From assembly GCF_945956965.1 (NCBI RefSeq), contig NZ_CAMFJS010000005.1:140415-204414 (forward strand): 64,000 nt of DNA, read 5' to 3'. The position numbers and the translations under genes were made by a program. A model generated the notes under the pieces. That model did no database searches, was not told the DNA's origin, and saw only the letters and a list, made by a program, of their open reading frames with translations. Of this stretch, positions 56,788-63,296 are shown in pieces (positions within the stretch are counted from its first letter, which is position 1; each line of letters begins with the position of its first letter). The stretch comes from an uncultured Roseateles sp. (GTDB lineage: Bacteria > Pseudomonadota > Gammaproteobacteria > Burkholderiales > Burkholderiaceae_C).

Positions 56788-57584
56788 TGTGGTGGTCGCG
56801 GCTGCAAAGCGCTTGGGCGCAGCGGCGCGAGGCGAGAGCCTTGCGCCGCCACGCCATTCCTGATGAGTTGTGGCAGCTGACGCTGCTGCGCTACCCATTC
56901 TTAGCCCAGCGCAGCCCGGCCGATCTGGCCGAGCTGCGGCGGCTCAGCTCGCTGTTCTTGGCCAGCAAGGAGTTTCACGGCGTCGGCGACTTCATCGTCA
57001 GCGATGAGGTGGCGCTGGCCGTCGCCGCGCAAGCCTGCCTGCCGGTGCTCAAGTTGGGTCTGAGTTGGTATGAGGGCTTTGTGGGCATCGTCTTGCATGC
57101 CGACGAAGTGCTGGCGCAGCGCGAATACATGGATGAGGACGGTATCGTCCACCAATTCGAAGAAGCCCTGGCCGGCGAGGCCATGGAGGGCGGCCCCTTG
57201 ATGCTGACCTGGACCGCCGTGAACAACAATGATCCCGCCGACCTCGCTGCCAGCCTGGATGAAGGCATCTTCAATGTCGTGATCCATGAGTTCGCCCATG
57301 TGATCGATATGCGCGACGGCCTTGCTGATGGCGCGCCGCCCATGGCCGATGCCGGCGCACGGGAGCGCTGGCTAGTCGTGATGGAGGCCCAATGGCAACG
57401 CTTTTGCCAACGGGTAGATACAGGCGAGGACACGCTGATCGACCCTTACGGCGCCGAAAGCCTGGAAGAGTTCTTTGCCGTAGCCGTTGAAGCCTTTTTC
57501 GTCGCCCCACGGGAGATGCGGCAAGAAGAGCCGGCGCTGTACGCTTTGCTGAGCAGCTTCTTTCTGCAAGACCCTGCCGCCTGA
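56787..57584 (+). CDS. mtfA: MtfA-like M90 zinc peptidase
   Basis: A 265-residue cytoplasmic metalloprotein. HExxH is present (His167, Glu168, His171 in VIHEFAHVIDM), with the downstream glutamate in LEEFFAVAVEAFF. E. coli MtfA binds the Mlc repressor and has aminopeptidase-type activity; the role in this organism is inferred. It starts one base inside the lpxH stop (TGATG), so translation is coupled. The island-like region begins after its terminator. Confidence 0.93.
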   Translation: MWWSRLQSAWAQRREARALRRHAIPDELWQLTLLRYPFLAQRSPADLAELRRLSSLFLASKEFHGVGDFIVSDEVALAVAAQACLPVLKLGLSWYEGFVGIVLHADEVLAQREYMDEDGIVHQFEEALAGEAMEGGPLMLTWTAVNNNDPADLAASLDEGIFNVVIHEFAHVIDMRDGLADGAPPMADAGARERWLVVMEAQWQRFCQRVDTGEDTLIDPYGAESLEEFFAVAVEAFFVAPREMRQEEPALYALLSSFFLQDPAA

Positions 57585-57630
57585 GCTCGGCGCCAGGCCA
57601 GACACCGGAAAAGGGTGTTATCACGCTGAT

Positions 57631-57671
57631 GGCCCTGAGTAGTCACTAACGTGTCTGCCCAGGGCCTTTTT
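57631..57671 (+). terminator. Terminator downstream of mtfA
   Basis: GGCCCTG (57631-57637) pairs with CAGGGCC (57660-57666), with a long loop, and is followed by five T residues. It marks the end of the lpxH-mtfA transcript. Confidence 0.75.
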
Positions 57672-57728
57672 GCTTAGTTTTTGAGCAGCGTCAGTAGCTT
57701 CACAAGGGTATGTTCTTTGACGACCCTT

Positions 57729-58319
57729 ATGAGCTACGACCATCACCCCACCACCGTCATCCAAAGACGGCACACGTCTCCGCAGGCCAAGTGGCTTCTC
57801 AATGAAGCTGCAGCGCTTCGAGGAGAGCTTCGTCGTGTTGTCGCCAAACAGAAGCACCTGGCGCAGCGCGAAGCTGAAATTCGTAAGACGCTTGCAGCGT
57901 TAGAACTCGTCGCAGCACCCCTGCCCGTTCCTGCCGGCGTAACTGCCCCAACGGTTGTGAATCCCAACAACCGATACGGACCTCGTGGCCACCTGACAGA
58001 CCTAATCCTAGAGCGGCTCCAGGCGGCCTTACCTCTCGGCGCAGACATCCACTCCTTGGTCGATTGGGTCGCTGCAAGTTGTCAGATTGAGTTTGCGAAC
58101 ATGGCCGAGCGCTCGTTCTGCCGACGCTCCGTGCGCAATCGACTCGTGGTTCTAGTGAACCAAGGCAAGGTCGTACGGCTGAACAGCATCGGGCACGAGT
58201 CCAATGGCGCCGGGGTATGGCGTCTTGCCACCAAAACGGGACCTTCGCTTGGCGAGCTTCAGCAGCAAGCTGCGGAGGTGGCAGCTAGGTCCGCTGAGGC
58301 TGGACCTGGAGACATCTGA
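57729..58319 (+). CDS. Hypothetical protein, possible DNA-binding
   Basis: A 196-residue protein of unknown family. The first half is helical and Arg/Glu-rich with a predicted coiled coil (residues about 25-60, ALRGELRRVVAKQKHLAQREAEIRKTLAALE). The second half has a region resembling a winged-helix (residues about 95-165, GHLTDLILERLQAALPLGADIHSLVDWVAA then RSVRNRLVVLVNQGKVVRLNSIG). The ATG at 57729 is preferred over 57681. It couples with the next gene through TGATG. Base composition looks less GC-rich than in the upstream core genes. Genomic-island cargo is likely. Confidence 0.65.
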   Translation: MSYDHHPTTVIQRRHTSPQAKWLLNEAAALRGELRRVVAKQKHLAQREAEIRKTLAALELVAAPLPVPAGVTAPTVVNPNNRYGPRGHLTDLILERLQAALPLGADIHSLVDWVAASCQIEFANMAERSFCRRSVRNRLVVLVNQGKVVRLNSIGHESNGAGVWRLATKTGPSLGELQQQAAEVAARSAEAGPGDI

Positions 58320-58558
58320 TGGCGATGACACGGAGCCGCGTAAGAAAGCAGACCACGCTGACGTTTCTGGCGGAGCAACTTGTGGCGGTCGAGAGGGAGT
58401 TGGCGCGGCTGCCTGCGCAGCAAGATGTGCGCCGGCAGGGCCTAGAAGCGCAGCGAGATGCCCTGAGGGAGACGCTCGCTCAGTTTGACCCGGAGCTTGG
58501 CTCCCGACTCGCTGCTGCGGATGTCGAAGAGCAGTCGGAGGCTCCTCCCGGAGTCTAA
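58319..58558 (+). CDS. Small hypothetical coiled-coil protein
   Basis: A 79-residue, highly charged helical protein (AEQLVAVERELARLPAQQDVRRQGLEAQRDALRETLAQFD) predicted to form a coiled coil. It begins within the stop of the previous gene, so it is translated from the same mRNA. No family recognised. It may form a complex with the upstream product. Confidence 0.65.
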   Translation: MAMTRSRVRKQTTLTFLAEQLVAVERELARLPAQQDVRRQGLEAQRDALRETLAQFDPELGSRLAAADVEEQSEAPPGV

Positions 58559-58583
58559 GAATTGCATGAATAGCCGCGATATA

Positions 58584-58602
58584 AAACCGGTAGCTATACA
58601 AG
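58584..58602 (+). repeat. Left half of a 19-base inverted repeat
   Basis: This sequence matches the reverse complement of 59358-59376 at 17 of 19 positions, with an 11-base perfect core, GGTAGCTATAC. The two copies flank the small leftward gene pair. They may be operator sites or ends of a short element. Confidence 0.7.
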
Positions 58603-58638
58603 ACTACAGCGCAGCCTCGAAGAGGCTGCGCTGTAGTC
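58602..58638. repeat. Perfect 17-bp hairpin
   Basis: A 17-bp uninterrupted stem with a three-base GAA loop at 58619-58621, adjoining the left repeat. It lies between the rightward coiled-coil gene and the leftward membrane gene, in the position of a convergent terminator, but has no T-run on either side. It might act as a transcript end, a recombination site or an RNA structure. Confidence 0.8.
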
Positions 58639-58724
58639 GGTGTTATCGACCCAACTAACGGCGGCGCTTCAACTGTTTGCGCTGCATCCCTCGCTGCGCA
58701 ACTAGGGTTGGCGGGGGATTGGGC

Positions 58725-59147
58725 TTAGTTGCTAGCTCCACCACTTTTTCGCCTGGTCTTCGCGTCTGACTGTTTGTTGGCGTTGATGAAAACGGCGGCT
58801 AGGGAGACGACCGTCGCCGTAGCAAGGCTGATTGCCACTGCGGTCTGCCCAATTCTCATCCCATATACCGTGGTACCGAGGACAGCTGCGACGGCTAACA
58901 AAGCAACGAGTAGCGTCACAATATGCGACGTGAACTTGAGCGTATTCGTACGGCGGATTTCTGACCTACGAAAATCGGCCTCCTTGGCTGTCTGCTCAAA
59001 CACCCAGTCGATGCGGTCTGGTGCGATAGCCCGCAATTGCTCAAGCTGTGCAATTGGCAGAACCGGCGAGTCGGTTGTCGTTGTCTGCAACGAAAGCTCG
59101 CCCCCGTGGGGCGAGCTGGCGCGGATGTTAGTTTGCCGCGATGACAT
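58725..59147 (-). CDS. Small membrane protein, DUF2335-like
   Basis: A 140-residue protein. A polar N-terminal region with LEQLRAIAPDRIDWVFEQTAKEADFRRSEIRR is followed by two hydrophobic segments (about residues 75-98 and 101-122) and a Lys/Arg-rich tail. The order, a helical cytoplasmic lead and two membrane spans, resembles DUF2335 proteins. The ATG at 59147 lies inside the end of the preceding gene (20-base overlap), indicating an operon with the 66-residue protein. Confidence 0.7.
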   Translation of the reverse strand: MSSRQTNIRASSPHGGELSLQTTTTDSPVLPIAQLEQLRAIAPDRIDWVFEQTAKEADFRRSEIRRTNTLKFTSHIVTLLVALLAVAAVLGTTVYGMRIGQTAVAISLATATVVSLAAVFINANKQSDAKTRRKSGGASN

Positions 59148-59328
59148 GTCGGGACAGTTCAGCGTTTGCGACGTGGGTCAGGTCCCGATACACCGGGCGA
59201 AAATCCTCAGCAAATCGTGCGACGTCACGCAGTTGGTCACCCCTGGCCGGAACGATATACGCTTCATCAAAACGGAAGGGATTTTCAATCGCAGCCAACT
59301 GCGCCAATAGGTTGTGGATGAAGTTCAT
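59128..59328 (-). CDS. Small hypothetical protein
   Basis: A 66-residue protein with no recognised family (NFIHNLLAQLAAIENPFRFDEAYIVPARGDQL). A good AAAAGG ribosome-binding site precedes the ATG at 59328. It overlaps the start of the downstream membrane-protein gene by 20 bases. The longer frame running upstream to 59835 overlaps the transposase gene and is judged not coding. A promoter-like sequence lies at 59360-59388. Confidence 0.65.
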   Translation of the reverse strand: MNFIHNLLAQLAAIENPFRFDEAYIVPARGDQLRDVARFAEDFRPVYRDLTHVANAELSRHVIAAN

Positions 59329-59357
59329 TGAAGTGCCTTTTAGATGAGTTGTTGCAC

Positions 59358-59376
59358 CTCGTATAGCTACCGATTT
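59358..59376 (-). repeat. Right half of a 19-base inverted repeat
   Basis: The counterpart of 58584-58602 (17 of 19 bases, reverse orientation). It sits 29 bases upstream of the 66-residue gene and overlaps its proposed promoter, supporting an operator role. Confidence 0.7.
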
Positions 59377-59388
59377 ATCCCTCGCCAA
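59360..59388 (-). promoter_or_regulatory. Candidate sigma-70 promoter for the small gene pair
   Basis: On the minus strand, TTGGCG (59383-59388) and TATACG (59360-59365) are separated by 17 bases. The -10 lies within the right repeat. The match is moderate. Confidence 0.45.
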
Positions 59389-59434
59389 TTGTCTGCTCCC
59401 GCCCGCTCCTTTCGGGCGGCTCAGCCAGTAAGCG

Positions 59435-60691
59435 TCACCTAGGTGGCTTTGGCTTCCACCCCTTCTTCTTCCCGCGCGTTTTCGCCTCCTGCTCGCCCTC
59501 AACCAGCAGCTCGACCGTTCGATGGTGACCCTGCGTGTACCCACGCCACCATTCCGACAAGCCGACACGCAACGCAACCCCGAGCAAGTGCCTGAGCTTC
59601 TTGCCAGTCGATAGACGCCTCGTGTCCTCTCGCCAGGCCGCCTCTGCAGCGTAGTCCGCGAGGTACTTATTGGACGGGCACAGGTAGATGCCCTCGACGG
59701 CTCTCCGCATGCGCCAGTTGAAAGACTCGGCCAGGTTGTTGCTGACGCCGCCCGGCAGGCTGTATCCCTTCGAATGGTTAACCTTGGAGTGGTCCGCAAA
59801 GAGCTTCGAGAACGCGGCGTACGACGGGTCTTCATCGGTCATAAAGCCGGACTCTGCGGACACGAATCGCTTTGCCATCGAGGTGACCGTCGCAGCTGAC
59901 TCAGTTAGCGCCACTGCCACACGAGTTGCAACGCCTCCGCGCCCTTTGGATACGCCGCGCTGGCGAATCACAAGCAGCAAACGACGGTCCAACGGCATCT
60001 TTGCCTTCTTGTCGTGCTTAAAGGGCTTCGGTGGGCCGACGAACAGAATCTCGCCCGTCTCCGGGTCAACCGGCGGCGCCAACAGATGCGCAGGAATCGT
60101 AGGCTTCGGCACACCGCCACCGCCCAGTGGCTTGTTCCGCTTCTCTCGATATCGACGGCCATTCACGTCGGCACCATCCATCTCGTGGACGCCGGCAAGC
60201 ACGCCAACGTTGAAGCCTCGCATCAGGCCCTCGCGCAGCTTGTGGGCCATCGTGAAGGCCGTGGCGTAGGCCACGTTCCATTCGCGTCGAAGTTGCAACG
60301 CGGGCTTGCCGCTCGCGCCGTTTATCCACGCGAACACCATCTTGATGAGCTTGCGCAGCGGCAGCTTGTGGTCCGCGAACACCGTGGCGGAGGTGACCGA
60401 GAAGCGTTTGTCGCAGCACTTGCACTTCCAGCGCAACTCCTTCACGGTCCAGTAGTGCGAGTCCAGCGTGCCACAGTGTGGGCACTGCATGTAGGTCGTC
60501 GAGCCCCAAGCCACTTCGGCCAAAAGCATCACCGCCTGGCGCTCCGTCAGGTTGTTGAGTTCGTCATAGCCGAAGCCCACAGCCGCTTTGGACATGTGGA
60601 AGCCCGCCGTCCCTGTGGTCTGGCGTAGTGGGAACAGCTTTCGTTCGTTAGGGTCCAGGCCCGGCTTTGATGCAAGCGCTGCGGTGCTCAC
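59435..60691 (-). CDS. IS1595/ISXO2-like transposase
   Basis: A 418-residue transposase. A zinc ribbon (CPHCGTLDSHYW followed by RWKCKCCDKRF) precedes an ISXO2-like DDE-type domain: first Asp in HEMDGADVNG, second Asp in MTDEDPSYAAF, third position Asn/Glu in NNLAESFNWRMRRA, and the terminal YLADYAAEAAWRE typical of ISXO2 proteins. It is longer than usual because of a Pro/Gly/Lys-rich insertion (near KPLGGGGVPKPTIP). The start is a GTG at 60691 with a strong GGAGG ribosome-binding site. It directly follows two other genes. No terminal inverted repeats or target duplications were found. Confidence 0.85.
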   Translation of the reverse strand: MSTAALASKPGLDPNERKLFPLRQTTGTAGFHMSKAAVGFGYDELNNLTERQAVMLLAEVAWGSTTYMQCPHCGTLDSHYWTVKELRWKCKCCDKRFSVTSATVFADHKLPLRKLIKMVFAWINGASGKPALQLRREWNVAYATAFTMAHKLREGLMRGFNVGVLAGVHEMDGADVNGRRYREKRNKPLGGGGVPKPTIPAHLLAPPVDPETGEILFVGPPKPFKHDKKAKMPLDRRLLLVIRQRGVSKGRGGVATRVAVALTESAATVTSMAKRFVSAESGFMTDEDPSYAAFSKLFADHSKVNHSKGYSLPGGVSNNLAESFNWRMRRAVEGIYLCPSNKYLADYAAEAAWREDTRRLSTGKKLRHLLGVALRVGLSEWWRGYTQGHHRTVELLVEGEQEAKTRGKKKGWKPKPPR

Positions 60692-60692
60692 G

Positions 60693-61394
60693 TTAGCCCT
60701 CCATCAAAAACTGGACGTAGTCCTGGGCTCTTGCCATCTGTGCTGGCTTGGCGGTTGGCTGTGTCGCCGCAAGGTGGCGAGCAAATCCTGTTCTTGCTGG
60801 CTCTTGCAACGTTGCAACTTCGAACTGGTCTTCGCCACCGATGTTGATGCTCGTCGGGACGATGAGCTTGGGCCGCTGACCGGGGGTGTCCTGCCCATAC
60901 AGGGCCCAGCAGAGCGCACGGAACAGCAGGTCCAACGGGTTCAGCCGCTTGCAGCCGTAAGCGAACTGGCCTGTGCGCCTGCCCAGGATGTCCTCGTCGA
61001 GCTGGACCGTGTAATGCCCCCGTTCAGGTCCCTGCTGGAACAGCTCCGCACTGCCCAGCAGCACGGCGCTGTCGTCGCGCGTCGCCTTCTCGATGACCCC
61101 GCACAGGCGGGTCGCATACGCACAGCGCCGGTCGGGCTTGGCTGCCGAAGGAACCTTGCCGTCGCGATACAGCGAGAGCGCGATGCCGCGCGCAATCAAA
61201 TCCCAGAGGCTGGCTGACCATCGCGGGTAGCCCTGCAGCACAACAGGAGCTTGCTCGCCAGCCTGGCGCTGGGTTAGCGCCACCACGTAGTCAGCGAAGG
61301 CCTCCTGCTTGGCATACGCGATATCGAGCGTGGCGAGGACGTTGGCCGCATTGCGCTCGGCCAGCAGCCCGGCGTGGAGGTGGACTTTCAGCAT
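60693..61394 (-). CDS. Hypothetical protein upstream of the transposase
   Basis: A 233-residue protein with no recognised family. Noticeable stretches are HAGLLAERNAANVLATLDIAYAKQEAFADYVV near the N-terminus and LNPLDLLFRALCWALYGQD in the C-terminal half. The ATG at 61394 follows a GGAG and overlaps the preceding stop by seven bases (ATGCTGA). Its stop is one base before the transposase GTG, so it belongs to a three-gene operon. A regulator, accessory transposition factor or passenger protein are all possible. Confidence 0.65.
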   Translation of the reverse strand: MLKVHLHAGLLAERNAANVLATLDIAYAKQEAFADYVVALTQRQAGEQAPVVLQGYPRWSASLWDLIARGIALSLYRDGKVPSAAKPDRRCAYATRLCGVIEKATRDDSAVLLGSAELFQQGPERGHYTVQLDEDILGRRTGQFAYGCKRLNPLDLLFRALCWALYGQDTPGQRPKLIVPTSINIGGEDQFEVATLQEPARTGFARHLAATQPTAKPAQMARAQDYVQFLMEG

Positions 61395-61693
61395 TTGTCT
61401 TGCTCCACCGCCCACATCTGCGCGTACTCGGCCTGGTCATTGCGTTCCGTGCCAATCAAGCGCATCTTGCCGTCCTCGACATAGAGCAGCCGCGCGTCGT
61501 TGAGCTGCGGCAGCACGTCGACTTCGATGCCCGAGGTGCGGTCCAGCAGTCGAGCTTGCAGCACGGGCCTGGACTGCATCGGGTCTCGAGCCTCTTTGAC
61601 GCTCAGCAGGCCGACACGCACCGGGCAGCTAAGCAGTTCCCGGCGGGTTATAGGCACGCCGTTGCGGCGAAGTATTTGGACTCGGACTTGCAT
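61388..61693 (-). CDS. Small hypothetical protein, first gene of the transposase operon
   Basis: A 101-residue protein (RVQILRRNGVPITRRELLSCPVRVGLLSV near the N-terminus, PQLNDARLLYVEDGKMRLIGTERN in the C-terminal half) predicted to be mainly beta. Family unknown. The ATG at 61693 lacks a clear ribosome-binding site. The upstream 139 bases are markedly AT-rich and probably carry the promoter of the operon. Confidence 0.65.
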   Translation of the reverse strand: MQVRVQILRRNGVPITRRELLSCPVRVGLLSVKEARDPMQSRPVLQARLLDRTSGIEVDVLPQLNDARLLYVEDGKMRLIGTERNDQAEYAQMWAVEQDKC

Positions 61694-61832
61694 GGGAATA
61701 CTGGTTTTGAAAATGCAGCAGCCGGAATTGGAACAAATGTGATTTGCCTAAAAATCAGCAACCTATTTACTAATTAGTTTTGCCGCCGCTAAAAATCGCC
61801 TTTCCGAACATCGAGATACTCTTCTCAGTTCG

Positions 61833-62333
61833 TTATTGGCGCAGCCAGTTCTGCAGGCCTTTGAAGGCGGGTTCTCCGCGCAAGCCCATGACCGGGTCGG
61901 TCGCAATCAGCTTGCGACGTGCGCGAGCCGGCCAGTCTCGGGTGTTGTCATCGAGAGCGGCCCAGCACCGAAGGCCTCGGCGCTTCACGTCGGCAGCAAT
62001 TTGGTAGCCCCGAGCGACACTGCCGAAGGCGTGGTCGTCTCGGTCTGGGTCGAAGGTTGCGCCGATGACTCGGTTGCGCAGGGCTTCAGGTAGCGGAGCC
62101 CGTGCTGCCGCCAGGCCATAGGCGAGCACCCAAGAGGTGGACAGCACCACCTGCACTTCCGGATAAGGCTCGAGCATCAAGGTCAGTAGCTCGGCGTTCT
62201 CGAACAGTCGATGGTGACTGACGTACTGCTCGGCTAGGACGGGACCTTTGCCCGGGTTGTGGAACACAGGGTCCGGGTGCAGGACACCGTCATAGTCCAG
62301 GTACAGGTGCGGGGTCAGGTTTTCCTTGGGCAT
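61833..62333 (-). CDS. HAD-like phosphatase domain protein
   Basis: A 166-residue protein with an N-terminal HAD nucleophile motif (LYLDYDGVLHPDPV), a second motif in VVLSTSWVLAYG, and the late LDDN(T)RDWPA region expected for the metal-binding acidic residues. Proteins of this layout are common in mobile regions and some are related to the HAD domain of RNA-repair enzymes, but the substrate is not readable. The ATG at 62333 has an AAGGGAG ribosome-binding site. It lies downstream of lexA with a 135-base gap. Confidence 0.8.
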   Translation of the reverse strand: MPKENLTPHLYLDYDGVLHPDPVFHNPGKGPVLAEQYVSHHRLFENAELLTLMLEPYPEVQVVLSTSWVLAYGLAAARAPLPEALRNRVIGATFDPDRDDHAFGSVARGYQIAADVKRRGLRCWAALDDNTRDWPARARRKLIATDPVMGLRGEPAFKGLQNWLRQ

Positions 62334-62468
62334 GACATCTCCCTTGCGCCCGGCGCATCCGAGCTGCAATTTTTTGAGGCAATGGAAAGCCAGGCGCCTT
62401 CGAATGCGAAGCGCTTAGTCTGTGGATTGAGCGGCTATGCCGCTAGTGGCAGTGAGGTGCTCAGTGGG

Positions 62469-63062
62469 TCACCTCCGTCGTCGAAAAGAGCCGACCACGA
62501 CACCGATGACCTCGAGGTCGCCACTTGGGCGGATAGGCTCGAACTCAGGGTTGGCAGCTTCAAGGAACCAGCCTTCGGCATCACGCTGGAGGTACTTCAC
62601 GGTGAGGCCGCCGTCGGCGACTGCAACGACCACGTCACCCGGACCGTAGGGCGAGTTGTGCTCCACGATGGCGATGTCGCCGTCCAGCATGCCTGCGTCC
62701 TTCATCGAGTCGCCCCGGACCCTCACGAGGCTGGAGCGCTCCGGGTGCGGCAGCAGGTAGTCGTCGATGGTCAGTAGCTCGGCGGCTTCTTCTTGGACCG
62801 CTGGCTGCGGCAGGCCGGCGCGGACGGAACCCAGGATGGCGCGGCCGAAGAACTTGGTCGTTGGCGCAATACGACCGTCCTGGCGTTCCAGGTAGCCCGC
62901 TTCGGTCAGCCGGCCTACTGCCGCGAAGACGGAACTAGTCGAAGACAAGCCCATCGCCCCAGCAAGCTTGGCCATGGAGGGAAACGCCCGGTTGAGCTTC
63001 CAGTGCCGCTGCAGGGCTGCGAGGTGTCGTGCGTCAGGGCTGGTTTGCATTGCGGTGGCCAT
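62469..63062 (-). CDS. lexA: LexA-family SOS repressor
   Basis: A 197-residue repressor of the S24 family. The N-terminal winged helix-turn-helix (RHLAALQRHWKLNRAFPSMAKLAGAMGLSSTSSVFAAVGRL) precedes a self-cleavage site Ala82-Gly83 and the catalytic dyad Ser119 (GDSM) and Lys156 (TVKYL). It is shorter and more divergent than canonical E. coli LexA, so it is probably an additional LexA, acting on local genes. A perfect CTGT-N8-ACAG operator lies 25 bases upstream of the start, implying autoregulation and induction by DNA damage. Confidence 0.88.
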   Translation of the reverse strand: MATAMQTSPDARHLAALQRHWKLNRAFPSMAKLAGAMGLSSTSSVFAAVGRLTEAGYLERQDGRIAPTTKFFGRAILGSVRAGLPQPAVQEEAAELLTIDDYLLPHPERSSLVRVRGDSMKDAGMLDGDIAIVEHNSPYGPGDVVVAVADGGLTVKYLQRDAEGWFLEAANPEFEPIRPSGDLEVIGVVVGSFRRRR

Positions 63063-63086
63063 CGAATGTGTGTTCGCTGGATGGTA

Positions 63087-63102
63087 CTGTACGGATATAC
63101 AG
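63087..63102. promoter_or_regulatory. LexA (SOS) box
   Basis: CTGT and ACAG are separated by exactly eight bases, the canonical E. coli-type LexA operator. It lies 25 bases before the lexA start and is the expected autoregulatory site. Confidence 0.85.
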
Positions 63103-63296
63103 CATTCGGTGCAAGTGGTTAGCCGTTCACTACAAAGAATCTAGTAGATTCCCTAGCGAAGTTTCTTCGGACAATATCTTTGCTGAGCCGAATCTCTACA
63201 GCACAGAGAATGCCGGGCCATCGCGGAGACTGCCACAATGGCCCGTCATCATTTAACAAGAAAAGGCGCAGTCGAACTGCCTAGCCCCTGTGTCAG

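Noticed and set aside
59329..59835. Extension of the 66-residue gene to a 235-codon frame
   Set aside because: The extra part is Arg/Ser-rich antisense of the transposase gene; the ATG at 59328 has a good ribosome-binding site.
59340..61830. Terminal inverted repeats bounding the transposase operon
   Set aside because: Both flanks were read for matching ends and for target-site duplications; none was convincing by eye.
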